Source: Glebionis coronaria (lineage: Eukaryota; Streptophyta; Magnoliopsida; Asterales; Asteraceae). Taken from it: a stretch of 64,000 bases of DNA. The stretch lies in NCBI GenBank assembly GCA_025667525.1, contig CM046874.1, positions 284,558,380 to 284,622,379 of the forward strand. Direction: 5' to 3'. The position numbers and the translations under genes were made by a program. This document shows positions 35,601 through 46,895 of the stretch, in pieces; positions within the stretch are counted from its first letter, which is position 1, and the number at the start of each line of letters is the position of its first letter. Under the pieces are notes generated by a model, which saw only the letters and a program-made list of their open reading frames with translations, ran no database searches and was not told where the DNA came from.

Positions 35601-36495
35601 ATACGTATTGTCCGATATCGGACAATACATCTGACCAAGATATTGGACAGAAGAGATATTGGACAACACATGGATAGCTGCTGTTTGAGAAAAACTGGTA
35701 CGTTTTTAAGCACACAAAAAGAAGGGAAAGACACACAAAAGGTACATGGAATCTCCGTTTTAATATAGAATATCATGATGATATTTATGGCTCGGATATT
35801 TTTAAAAGGATTAATGATTTTAAAGTGAGTTAGCAATTATTCGTGGGAATTTGATGGATATTTAAACTATGTAATCGGGATAGCCTTGCAAAAGAGTTAT
35901 TCAGCATTACACTTTTACATATGGTATGACGATGTTATTTCATTCAAATTCATCATGAAGAAGTGTTAGCTTAAGGGGAAGAATTCTTATGGGAAGTTTG
36001 ATGATTGAAGAAGATTTTTGCGAGTTTATGTTTCATCATATCTTTAACTCATGGCTGGGTAGCATTGGTTTAAAGGTAACTTGTTCGTGCTTACATAGTT
36101 GGTGACGAAGACTTGTCATAAACACTTGAAGGAGTTACATTATCGTGCTCAGTGTCTCACAAAGGATGAGAATATTGACAAGGGATCGAGGTCTACTTAT
36201 ATTTTTCTTCAGGTATAAGTTCTTCATCACATGGATAAACAAGACATGGAACATAGGTTTGTGGTATTCTACTTCTGCATCAAGACTACTTTATTTATTT
36301 TTCTTCAGAATCATTACATAGAGCTACTTTTGGAGAATCTTCAAGATTGCATACTTTCACATATTCCCTATTGATGTGTCAAAAAGGGGAAGAATATGTG
36401 CTATACTTAAGGGGAAGCTTCTTGGAGATCATGTACTAAATACAAAGGATTCATGCTTAAGAAGAGTGTTTTGACATCATCAACTAGGGGAAGAT

Positions 36496-36908
36496 TGTTG
36501 GGTCCAATTATTAAGTTGATAAGTCAAAACACAACAAAATAAGAAGACAAGGGCTAAAAAGTACAAGTTGCAAAAGAACAAGCGTCTTTTTATTACTTTA
36601 GCTTTCTTTGTAAGCTATGTTTTCTAGTATATAAAGAAAACATAGACGTAGGTTTTTATATCATATCTTTCCATTCACAATGTAAACCTAAAGTGTGTGT
36701 CGCACTAGACGTGGGATTCAATGTATACACGTCTAGTGGATGTTTGTTATTAATATAATGAACATCCCTAATTGTTTTAATTCATGTTATTGTGCCCAAA
36801 CACCTTGTTATGATCATTGTTCTTTTCCGCTATGTTATCATATGAACGATGATCAACCTAGATATAATGGTTGTTAACCATTGAGTCGAACGATTAAAGG
36901 GATCCACA
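36496..36908 (+). repeat. I 3' LTR (413 bp)
   Basis: The second LTR copy; TATA box at 36628-36636. It is 11 bases shorter than the 5' copy: one base lost at each of four short runs and seven lost after AACAAGC. Confidence 0.95.
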
Positions 36909-36913
36909 TCTTT

Positions 36914-37741
36914 GAAAGCTACGGCTTCCGCATGGGTACTTCGCTATATGTGGCTTTAATAAAGATCCATGTACTCTATCTGTTTTGCTTCTTATGTTTT
37001 TTCTAGGTTCCTTTTTTGGTTTTTTAGGACTTGTCATTCTTGTTCAAGCAAAAAATGTAAACGTTCTAATAAAATGCCGTGGTGCCTAGCTAGTTCCACG
37101 GCTTGTTTTGTTCAAATTATTTCTTAGGATTTTGTTAGTCATGTGAATTTTAATTATTATTATAATATGCCATGTTTCATTCATATGCATTCATTCAATC
37201 ACCGTACATGTACTATACGCCTCCAGGTGGGGTAAGAGGATTAAGTGAACCTACTAATTCAAACTTGCCGTGTAAGAGGGATGCAACCCCAGCGGCATGG
37301 ATCATGTATCCTTACTAGACACCTTACTCACAAGACGTTGTGGTAAGTTTCGTATGCCGTACTCACGTAGTGCTTTGCATAGTAAAGACGCACGTCGCAT
37401 GTCTAGTAAATTATAGACTTGTATGTATTTTCCTTTTTGTGTAAGACGTGACATGTCATGCAGTATTGGTTTACAACATCCAACGAAATAAAAATACGCG
37501 AGTTTCCAAATAAATAACAAAATGGCCGTGGTCATCACGGACCTAAATACAGAGGACAGTTATTTCACACATGTCTTAGCCGTGTACATGCACGGACGAA
37601 TAAAAGCTACAAATATTCAAAGGTTACAAACCAAATTGTCTGAAATAGATAATCAGGTAGGGGCACCCTACAAGGGGGGGGGGGGGGGGGGGGGGGAACT
37701 TACCTATCTCCGCTTGTTCCTCAGCCAAGCAAGGCAACCCC
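36914..37741 (+). other. H region between pol end and antisense gene
   Basis: There is no coding frame I trust. AATAAA-type words occur at 36959 and 37068-37073, the latter followed by a 7 bp perfect inverted repeat (GCCGTGG 37076-37082 and CCACGGC 37096-37102). A run of 23 G residues lies at 37674-37696. This is where the H pol transcript and the oppositely directed antisense transcript would meet. Confidence 0.6.
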
Positions 37742-40614
37742 TCACCACGTTCCCTCCGCTTCAAGGCTTGAGCCGCGTTTTCCCTCCAGCACCCCGCTTA
37801 AGGGTTCTTCATCAAGCACGATCCTGGTTACGTCCTCATAGATAGGAAGCGTCAGGTGGCTGGGCGATGGAGTGAAGGAAGCACGGGAATGACCCTCATC
37901 TTGAGAGAACGCACCAAGACTAAGATTTTCCATGATCTCCATGTTCGATGCGTCCTTTGTGGCCTCCAGATCAGCCAAGAATGGATAATGTAGATCTCGC
38001 ATCGCGGCCATGGAAGCAGTCATCTTGTTAGCAGCTTCAGGATTAAAGAAAGCATGCCTGGTGAAGTTCTCCTTTTTCTTGATTAGCTCTACGGCCTAGA
38101 CCATTCCTTCATGACGGCCGTGGTCAATACCATCTGACACAAGGCTTGCAAACTGTTGCACAAATTCAGGGGCCTCTAGTACCTTGGTGATGGCCAAACG
38201 TGCCCCATGTCCCACCATCCACCTGCGGCCGGCAATGGCTGCTAGTAGTTGGGGGCATAGCACGTCGTCGCGTTCGGCGGTGAGGGCATCTATCATCACA
38301 TCTTTTTGGGCGGACGCCTCCTTTAGCTCCTTGGTAATAACCCTCTCATAAGCAAGGTCCTCTTGTACCTTCTCCATGCTCTGGATTGTCATCTCAGCAT
38401 CCTCAAGTTTTTTGGTAAGCACGGATACCTGGCTGGAAGAGGACTTGGCAGACGCCTCCGCTGCGGTCACCTATATGAGAGATTAATTGTTAGATTATGT
38501 TTCTTATGAAATAAGAGTGGTGCGTCACGGATATGTACCTTGGTTGTCGCGGCATCTAGTTTTGCCTCGAGCTCGACCACTTGTTGGCCATAAGCATTCG
38601 CACGGGCTGATTGCTCCTTCACGGTCGCCTCGGCACTAGCAAGTTGGGACTGGAGGGAAGCGATTTGAGCTTCATTCTCCTCGATCATTCTCTCCCTCCG
38701 TCCAACTTTCCTCTTGAGGGACTCCACATGCCCAAGCGCGGCTTCGAATCTTACTCTCAATTAGGTGCCCATTGCCATTTGATGCACCAAGGCGCCGTTG
38801 TACTCATCCGCCAGGTCAACATGGCTTAGTGCATTCACTTCTCGAACCAAGCCTGGTGGTATGCAGTTATTGAGGTACTCTCGGCATTCCTCGGCTTCCC
38901 TCATTCGTGATGCAGTGGTAATATTCCAAACAGGGTTGAACGATTGAGGGGGGCCGGATGTTGGGAGGTCTTGGGAGGCTGTGGGGGTACCTTCTTCGAA
39001 TACGGGACCGAATTTCGTGGCGGCCGTATGGAGCATAGGGTTTCTCTCCACTTCCTTTTCTTTTCCCTTCTCCATTTGGGCATCAGGTGGAGGCACGACA
39101 CCAGTTTGTTCATTCCTGCAAAACGAGAATTTGGATACATATTAAGTATTGCTTAAAGGGAATTTGTCGCTCTTACTTAGCAAGATGGAGCCTTACATGT
39201 TATTCCCTGCTAATTCTGATGTGGTCGGGGGAATCTGATTAACTGGATCGACATGTGCTGCCCGGACCGTCTCGGAAGCCTGGGTGGTGCTCCCAACAGA
39301 TTGATATAAGGGGTGGTCTTCTCGATGTTTTTTGGCGGGGGCATTGTGTTCGCCAATCTCGCCGGAGCAGCTCTTCTTACCCGCTTGTTTTTTCTGCGGG
39401 TACGCTTAGCGACGGGCTGAGCTGTTGCTTCTTCAACCTCCTCCTCAACTTCTTTTTCAGCTTCCTCATCTTCCTCTTCGTTGATTTGCTGTACCTCTTC
39501 CTCATCGTCGCCCAGCATCTGGCGAACGCTGGAGGTGGTCAAGTCAATGTTGTCTCCTTGCTCTTCCCCATGTGCGGGAGTGGCAGTCTTAGGCGGCGAG
39601 GAGGGCCCGGCTCCTCCTTCGAGCATTCTATTATCACCGTCCTCGTTGCTGAAGTCGACGGGAGTCCTCATCAGAGTTGTTTCTTCTTCGTCCGAGTGGG
39701 GGTTCGGCACGGCCTCAAGAGCAACCGTCATGTTTCGGGTATGCTCAAGGAGGGGTAATTCGTTTTTACGTCTGGGACGGGAGCCCTCTGGTACGAGCTT
39801 TGGGTCGCCTTGACGTAGAAGTCCAAAGAAGTTCATTTCTGCCACAAAACAACAAAATATGTTAGGCATTACAAAGTAATTGAATGCGCCTTTTGGTGTA
39901 CGGATGCTAGCCTACCTTCACCCTGCCTTCTCCAAAACAAAGGATATCTGTTGGACGGGCCGAAATAGTTGCGGCTAATCCCTAGCAAACATAGAAATGC
40001 TTCGGGGAGGTTTCTATGGAATCCTGTCCTGTTAAGATCTATTTCTTGGGAGTGTCGGGGGTTTATATGTTCTAACGTGCGACAGGGGGTCGTGGGATAT
40101 CCTATGTTTGAAGGCATAATCAGCCGGCCATACTATTGAATCAATGAAAAAGTAGTGGTCGTACCAGTTTTTAAGCGAGTCCATGGGCTTATTATGAGAC
40201 TGGGGGCTGTTAGAAGAACGTTTCTTAAAGGATAACCAACCATTTACTATGCTGGGGGTGTAAAATAGCCGGAATAGTTCTACGGTTGGGGGGATTCTTC
40301 TGGCACGGTAAAGAATCTCGAATTGACTTATCTTACATGCGCCTATACAGTGAAGCTGACTAATATGTACGTCATAATATCCTAATAGATCTATGAGGAA
40401 ACGGGGTAAATGGAAAACGGTAGTTGGCCGCATCAAAAAGGCGAGTGTAAAGGCCAATTTTACCCTCCGGAGCCTCAGTTATGAGGTCTCCGGCGCCAGG
40501 AAGTGAGGGGTGTAGGTTGGTAGGGATGAAATGAATGGTACAAAAGTGATCTAGTTGCTCCTGGGTCACTACATTAAGCACATATCCAATTGTGGGGTTG
40601 TTTCTGTGAGCCAT
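37742..40614 (-). pseudogene. H antisense gene with Transposase_28-type domain, four exons
   Basis: Start ATG 40614 (MAHRNNPTIGYVL). Exon 1 (40614-39916) has the plant gypsy-type Transposase_28 region: IDLLGYYDVHISQL, ILYRARRIPPTVELFRLFY and SLKNWYDHYFFID. Three introns with GT..AG ends fit the frame: 39915-39839, 39196-39116 and 38538-38471 (77, 81 and 68 bp). Exon 2 is acidic with a basic KRTRRKNKRVRR stretch. Exons 3 and 4 form long coiled coils. Stop at 37742-37744. Breaks: shifts near 40395, 40100 and 39345; TAA 38761-38763 and TAG 38096-38098. Antisense extra ORFs are known in Tat elements; their function is not known to me. Confidence 0.75.
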
Positions 40615-40753
40615 TACTGAATAAAAAGGTAAGGACGTGGTATTCTAACCTGCGGAGGAAGGGATACGTGCGTGATTAAGTGAAGCTAAGAAGAAAGCTT
40701 TAATGGCAGAAATGGAGATAAGAACTGTGTGTTTCACACAGACGTAGGGGTGG

Positions 40754-40806
40754 CTTATTTATAGGGTTGCCTCGTGGGTCATGGCCTGTTGGATGTGTGA
40801 CACGTG
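40754..40806 (-). promoter_or_regulatory. Probable promoter of the H antisense gene
   Basis: The minus strand has CTATAAATAAG (plus 40754-40764), 140 bases before ATG 40614, and a G-box CACGTG at 40801-40806 just upstream. This arrangement would let the antisense gene be transcribed independently of the LTR. Confidence 0.55.
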
Positions 40807-41013
40807 TTTGCCACTATTCTTAATCGTGTGGTTAGGGTGCAAGTGGCAAGTGAAACGTCAGGTGGGACCCACGGGTCACTTCTGACTCAGACGTTTACGC
40901 TGCTCGAGGTTCTGACTGTTTGCACTTTTGTCAGTCAAAGTGCCTATTTTTCTTGGTACGTCCAGGGAGCATCTTGGTAGTCTAGAGGTTACGCCTATGG
41001 TTGTAACAACTAG

Positions 41014-41025
41014 ACTGGGGGGAGA
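41014..41025 (+). promoter_or_regulatory. H polypurine tract
   Basis: ACTGGGGGGAGA directly precedes the 3' LTR start TGATGACG at 41026, as expected for the plus-strand primer. Confidence 0.75.
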
Positions 41026-41608
41026 TGATGACGTATAGTCCCCAGCCGGGTCATGAACCCGACCCACGGGTACTAACCGTATCCGTCCCATAACGGATGG
41101 GTGGGAATAATGTCATTTGAGCTTATGGGCTTGGATGAACAGTAACCGCACACATGTGTGCGGCCCACGGCCCGGCATGACCGGTACAGGGTTAGACAGA
41201 ATCATATTCTATCTCTGAATATGATTCACTCCAAAGAAGAGGATATTCACTCACCATAATTAGAAGATAACAATCAATCTAATTCTGGTGCTTATCTCTT
41301 CCTTGGGGCCGAAGCATCAGTGACAGCCCATTAGGGTTTCACTGCCTATAAAAGGAACCCTCAAAGGTTCCACAAAGGTATTACGTTCTATACTCTCAAC
41401 TCACTCAACTCATATAAACCCTAACCGATTACTTACTCTCATGCCGGAGTCTAATCGTGGGAAACATTCCCACGGTAAGCCTAACGCGCGTTGTTTAGTG
41501 TGCAGGATCCCAACCAAACAGTTCACTTGGTGCAGGAGCCGGAGCCCAGCCAACCCGAATTGAGCCTAATTCGGGTCTAGCAAGGATCACCCAACTTTTG
41601 CATCAACA
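41026..41608 (+). repeat. H 3' LTR (583 bp)
   Basis: The second copy of the LTR at 17175, with about 17 substitutions or indels. The TATA box is at 41347-41354 and the 18 bp palindrome at 41146-41163. It is followed by AGACT, the target duplication, and then E sequence. Confidence 0.92.
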
Positions 41609-41613
41609 AGACT

Positions 41614-44062
41614 CGCAAAATCGAAGAAGGGATGTCGTACGATCGAACCATCGTGACTTATTACATTAGATAAACATCTTTTATAAAATAATATACAAGT
41701 AGGCGTGTGTTGGGTAATCTATTTTCATATTCTGATTAATGTTACCTTGTACATTGTAAAAGCAAACATTTGCACATTTTTAATTTGTGTTACACCATTA
41801 AAGACTTTATTTCTGTCATTTTTCAATCTTTACAAAGTTTTTATTTCTGGAGAAAAATAAATTACAATCTTCTAGGAAGTTATTCTCATTAGTAGTTGCG
41901 GTGACTCGGTTATCATAATTGATAATATCATTAGGTTTGAAAATCTCCATACTTGTGTCAAAATCTCATTAATATTCATATCTTAAGTACCAAAAACGTA
42001 CATAGTAAGAATTTTTAAAGTTTCATATTATTATTACGATATATCTTATTACGTATATACAAATATCCAACACAATTCGAATTTGTCCAATTGACTCTTA
42101 AAATTAACCTTGACTTTTATTATACATAAGTCTTCCTTAAAACTGATTTGTTAAATCATATTCGCGCAATTCGACTCAAATGCTAAAGAGGTTTCACGTA
42201 GTATTATCTCGGATAACTTACTAATTTTAGTCGAGACTTGAATCTCGATAATAATAATAAAATAAATAATCAAAATGCTTATTCCAATAATTCTAAAATA
42301 TAGAAAATTCCAATTTTGAATCTTTAGCCAATTGTCGAGTGATTTTAAAATTAACACATCTCTCAGCGGAATAAAATGACTTTCCATCAATATTTAATAA
42401 TTTATTTCAAGCATTAGAATTTCTCACTTAAAGTGTATCTTTCGATTTTATCCCAGTTTATTCACTACAAGGAGTTCTGAGTCCCAGTTTATACCAATGC
42501 ATTCGTAAATATAACTTGACCTTATGTTTAAAATTAAAACCAGTTATACAAAGTCTATAGCTCCAAAACACATGACCAATTTTTCTACTCATGTTTTATA
42601 TTACAAAATACGCCAAAAGTTTTCTATATTGACCCAAAAATTAATTCGTACCAAGACCAAAGCTACATATACTTGATAGTCATATCGTTAATTTTATTAA
42701 TAACTCTTTTTTCAAATTAAATTAAGCAAATTTTGACGGTTCCATCACAAGCTTTTAGTATGAAGGTATTAATATATGAAAACAAGGATCTTAAGAGTAA
42801 CATAAATTACTTGTTATGATTTACTAACCAAGGTTGAAGGAAAAATAGTTTCACTTTGTCACTATACTCTCTATAAGAATTTTACTTGTTACAAGACACA
42901 TCATATGTCATTTTTATCCAAAAGTTTCATTCACCATTTATTTAATATGTAAGACGCTTTATGTTTAAATTATTCAGTTAACAAAATTTAATGCTTATTT
43001 AACTGGCACAAGTGTCAGACCTCGTCATATATAATATCAAATTCAAAATAATGAGACAACAAGACAAATGAAATAAACAGAACGAGAATATGTATGTCAA
43101 CTCTATAAGCGTTGATATCGGCTTCGGGTGGGTCTCAAAATCGTACACAATAAAATTAACATAAACCAACCAAACTTTAAGTTATCCCGCTTGGTCACAA
43201 CGCTAGTCTATCCTTAAAACACATCTTTAAATTCGAGTAGGATGATAAAAACGATTAAATGGCGATACGCCTCAACCACGTTTTATAATATACACTTATC
43301 ATTTGTCGCTACGATGTACGCATCGTTGATTATACTTCGGCTATGTTATAGTTACGCGAACTAATATATCAAACCCATAGGAATGAGGGAAAAGAAATAG
43401 TACGTTACTAATTTACGTTTCAAAAGAAGGTGTCCTAAAATGACACATCACGGTGCGATAACGACAATCGAGCTCAATCTAGTCGATATACAATATGTTA
43501 CGAAGCATTATTTACATATCTAGAGTATCAAACGAGGTTCACACTCGGTTATTCGAACAATAAATTAATTATCAAGATTGATAATTAGCGGTGAGGCCGA
43601 ATTCTCAACAAAACTGCATTTTAAATGCACAATAACCACGCAAGGACTATTGCTTCGCGTGCAATGCCTCCTAATACCACAGTATATACATACCTATACA
43701 TACAATCATTCCTACATACAATCATTCCTACATACACAGAGGATCACAATGCAGTGTTGCCATGTAATGCAATATAGTCCGTATGCCAATTACATGCAAC
43801 ATATATGAGTCGTATAAATGTTGCAAATTACGATATTAAGTACTCGACGTACACAACAATATATCTCAATATATATCATAGTACTTACTTACTAAATACT
43901 AGGGAATTCATATCAGTTTTGAGGGATACATCTAAAATATAAATTAATGCTAAGGAAATCTTACCGGAGCCATCGGAGTAGTTGCGTGCTTTAAAACTTT
44001 TTACGACACCAAAAGTTATAGTTTAGGTTTTTCAAAAATCGACCTAGTTCTCTATAGCTTGT
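41614..44062 (-). other. E gene-poor interior, right piece
   Basis: This AT-rich sequence continues E after H and leads to the primer site. No gag or other coding frame is recognisable. A short tandem repeat of CTACATACAATCATTC lies at about 43697-43735. In an intact relative this stretch would hold the leader and gag. Confidence 0.6.
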
Positions 44063-44075
44063 GGCTCTGATACCA
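44063..44075 (-). promoter_or_regulatory. E primer-binding site (tRNA-iMet type)
   Basis: The minus strand reads TGGTATCAGAGCC three bases inside the 5' LTR, the complement of the initiator tRNA-Met 3' end. It fixes E's orientation and tells the 5' LTR from the 3' LTR. Confidence 0.85.
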
Positions 44076-44078
44076 ATC

Positions 44079-46890
44079 TATAACAGCCCCAAATTACCAC
44101 GCAGCGGAATACCACTTTGGGCGTTATTTCGTAGCACATCACACACAATCATAGATAACGACCTCAAAAGAGACGTTTAAAATAAGCAAAAAGAATATTT
44201 ACAACCATTGTCTAAAACATTTCCAACCCAAAATTTAGTTATCATCAGAGTAGCGTTACTTTTCCGCAAAGATCTCAACTAAAACATAACAACTTTTACC
44301 ACAATATAACAATAATTATTTTGATAAAAAAAGGGAAGGAAATCCAGAAGTTTTAGACCAATAAAGCACCAACTCCCTCCATGCATGCTCCGCTGCTATC
44401 AGTCTTGAATACCTGAAACACATGCTTAAAATTGTCAACACAACGGTTGAGAGAATCTATAGGTTTATCAAATCATAAGTTGAACACAAGTATTAAAAAC
44501 CAATCATGACCATTTAATAGCATTGTCGTGTACACAATCTATTATCCAAGTACTTCATATTTATCAAAGCTAATGATTGTATTTAAGCTCATGACACCGA
44601 CCCGTTAACTTAATCACCCGCGCCAAAGTGCCGGCATGTTCAAAATGAAACCATTGCCCCTCTTAAGGTATTAGTTGCCAGATTTATACCTTATCTCTTA
44701 TCACAAGTTATCCGTCCGCAGAGGGTACTCAACGTGCTAGCTCTCATCTCGGATAGGGTCGTCAACCCCATAGTACTATCAATTATATAAGCGGCTATTT
44801 CTAACCCACACAAGGGCAAGCCAACAATTAATGGTTCATGAAATTAGGGCCTTTAGCAACAAGGTACTCAATACAATCCAAACAACATTCGGGTCCAAAC
44901 AATCATTCATGACTTGTTTTCCATTTAATTCAAATAGCATGTATCCCCCTCGCGGGTTAAAATCATTTAAAATATAGTAAAAAGCGAGGCTATAGACTCA
45001 CCTTAAGTAGTAACGATAGTAGTAGTAGTAGCAAGACGTAGACTAAGACAATCACCGACGATGAGGATGCCCCGGGAAATCAAATACAACACCTAACGAA
45101 TAAACACGTAATGAATCAACTCCTTCAAGTACCATCAAGTACTGCATATAAATAATTAAAGTCACTCAAAGTTTTATAAACTCACGCCAAAAATCCAAAC
45201 AAGTGATATTTACTAGACACGTTCATTTTTATACTTTATTAAGACTATTGCTCATTTTATAATTCTACCGGTACACACCAAATGTACTGGCTGTTTTCCT
45301 ATACTTAGACATCACCAAAAATTATGAGAAAATTTGTAAAATTCATTTACAACCTGTAGAAAGTCAATATTAAATTTCATAAAAAGTTCTCACTTCTAAG
45401 ACCCACTGCTCGTTACATTACTAAACTCCAAATTCTGGACAGTTGTGTACCTTCGCATTGTAAAACTATTTTGACCTTCTTAATCAATACCATTTACAAA
45501 TTCGACTCTTGATTATGAAACTAGACTCAAAATGCTAAGTTTAGGGCTGAGAACAGCCTCTAATCATTTTTAAAACTCAACTTATTGTCCCCGAGATTTG
45601 ACCCAAAATCGAACATAATTTCGGATTGAGTCGACTTTCATCTCCCGGTACACGAAAATTCAAACTAACGTAACTTTTGAATCATTTGGAGTTAAAAGCT
45701 CTACCTTATACCAAATCGAAGCTAGAAAGATGCTCTAAAACTAAATTCCATAATAAATACCTGGACTAAAAATTAAACCCACGAAAAATATCCTTAACAT
45801 TCTGCTATAAAATGACTCTTTTAAAATCACCTCTACACTTGTTTTTAATCAACTTCACCAACTACTATACCTATTATAACATCAACCAAGCATTATAAAC
45901 CAATCCTATTACACCTAATCACTTGCATGAACCATCTATTTCAAAACCCAAAATCAAAAACATCACATGCAATAAAATTAAATCATATAAAGATGATAAT
46001 AACATGAATATAGAACCATACACATTGATAGATTAATCAAAAACACCAAAACCATCAAACCCCTAGGCTTGGCCGTGGGTCTTGGAAGCAAAAATAACAA
46101 AGAAAATCTTTTTCCAAGCTTTAATACTTCAATAGGTTACTCCTATACACAATCAATCACAAACCCACGAATTTAATTAGATCAAATCATAGTATTTTTC
46201 AAAATATTTCAAAAATTAAATCTTGAAAAAAAATATTGTTGCATGTTTGATTTTATTGGTGGGATTTACTTATCTTGATGTTAGAAACATGGGTCTTTGA
46301 TTAGATTTTTCAAAATCAAATTTTTGTGGTGGTTTTGGGTGGTGGAGTGGTGGTGGCCGGCGGCCATGGAGAGAAAAGAGAGAGAGAGAGACAAAATTTT
46401 TGAAATGAGAATTATGGAGTGTGTGTGAGAAATTTCCTTTTATAGGGTAGGGAGGGTAGGAAATGTAATATTAGTTTTCTTTTGGCCTTACTAGTAAAAA
46501 AACTTTTAAAGAGCGGGATTATGACATACTAGTCGGTTTTAAAACTTTGCGGGAGTCGGGATTCGTCCCGGCTATCTTAAAATACCTTTAAATGGTTCAA
46601 ACGCACACAAAACGAATATACATATGGTTCCGACTCGACTTAAAACGTATTTAAAATAAAAACTTCGAAAAACTCAAATATCGATCAATCGACAATAAAA
46701 GATAAATTTTGGGCATCCGTCGGTATCGTAGTCGTTATCGGTTCTTCTTAAGTCGTCAAACATAAAAATTAAGCCTCATTTATTGGTTTTAAATTAAACC
46801 GTCCAATACATCCACGATAAAAATTCTTAAAAATTTCAAAAATATACGTAAATTAGGATTAAATAATGAAGTTGGGTTCAGGGTGTCACA
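44079..46890 (-). repeat. E 5' LTR (2.81 kb)
   Basis: The second copy of the E LTR, next to the primer site. The promoter TATA (minus strand CCTATAAAAGG) is at about 46436-46446. Scattered substitutions and small indels relative to 11642-14450 show the insertion is not very recent. Confidence 0.9.
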
Positions 46891-46895
46891 AATTT

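Larger units (their letters stand above)
34526..36495 (+). other. I interior, non-coding
   Basis: There is no open frame of note. Features, in order: leader with several AAACCCTA words (34820-35110); about eight copies of a GTTCACACGG-type word (35095-35405); about eight copies of an AACGCTGACAAGG-type word (35425-35600); a 24 bp perfect palindrome (35605-35628); then AT-rich sequence with repeated AAGGGGAAG purine words at about 35973, 36395 and 36411 ahead of the true purine tract. Confidence 0.75.
34087..36908 (+). mobile_element. I: gene-less LTR element (2.82 kb)
   Basis: The 5' LTR is 34087-34510 and the 3' LTR 36496-36908, with the perfect target duplication TCTTT (34082-34086 and 36909-36913). 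A tRNA-iMet primer site is at 34513-34525 and a purine tract, AGGGGAAGAT, precedes the 3' LTR. Its TGTTGGG start and GGGGAAGATTGTTGG junction are Copia-like. No coding sequence is present in the 1985 bp interior, which instead carries two arrays of short motifs. The LTRs differ only by indels. B is a second, older member. Confidence 0.92.
17175..41608 (+). mobile_element. H: Tat-lineage Ty3/Gypsy element, interrupted by G and I
   Basis: The LTRs are 17175-17756 and 41026-41608, with target duplication AGACT on both sides (17170-17174 and 41609-41613). Order: LTR, primer site, gag, zinc knuckle, protease, RT, RNase H, second RNase H, integrase, 3' region with an antisense gene, polypurine tract, LTR. 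With G (10.7 kb) and I (2.8 kb) removed, H itself is about 10.9 kb. The two RNase H domains and the antisense extra ORF are established traits of the Tat branch (Ogre, Retand, Grande and relatives). I count about 17 differences between the two LTRs. Confidence 0.9.
11642..46890 (-). mobile_element. E: Tekay-like Gypsy element without gag or RT, interrupted by H
   Basis: E is in minus orientation with a 3' LTR at 11642-14450 and a 5' LTR at 44079-46890, flanked by the perfect target duplication AATTT (11637-11641 and 46891-46895). A tRNA-iMet primer site is at 44075-44063 and a polypurine tract at 14451-14468. The interior (14451-17174 and 41614-44078, about 5.2 kb once H is removed) has only integrase C-terminal remnants. 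It therefore could not move without proteins from a full relative. H inserted in the interior (target duplication AGACT). Confidence 0.85.

Noticed and set aside
41614..44062. Possible host intergenic DNA with lost genes
   Set aside because: The primer site at 44063 and the target duplication of H show it is the interior of E.
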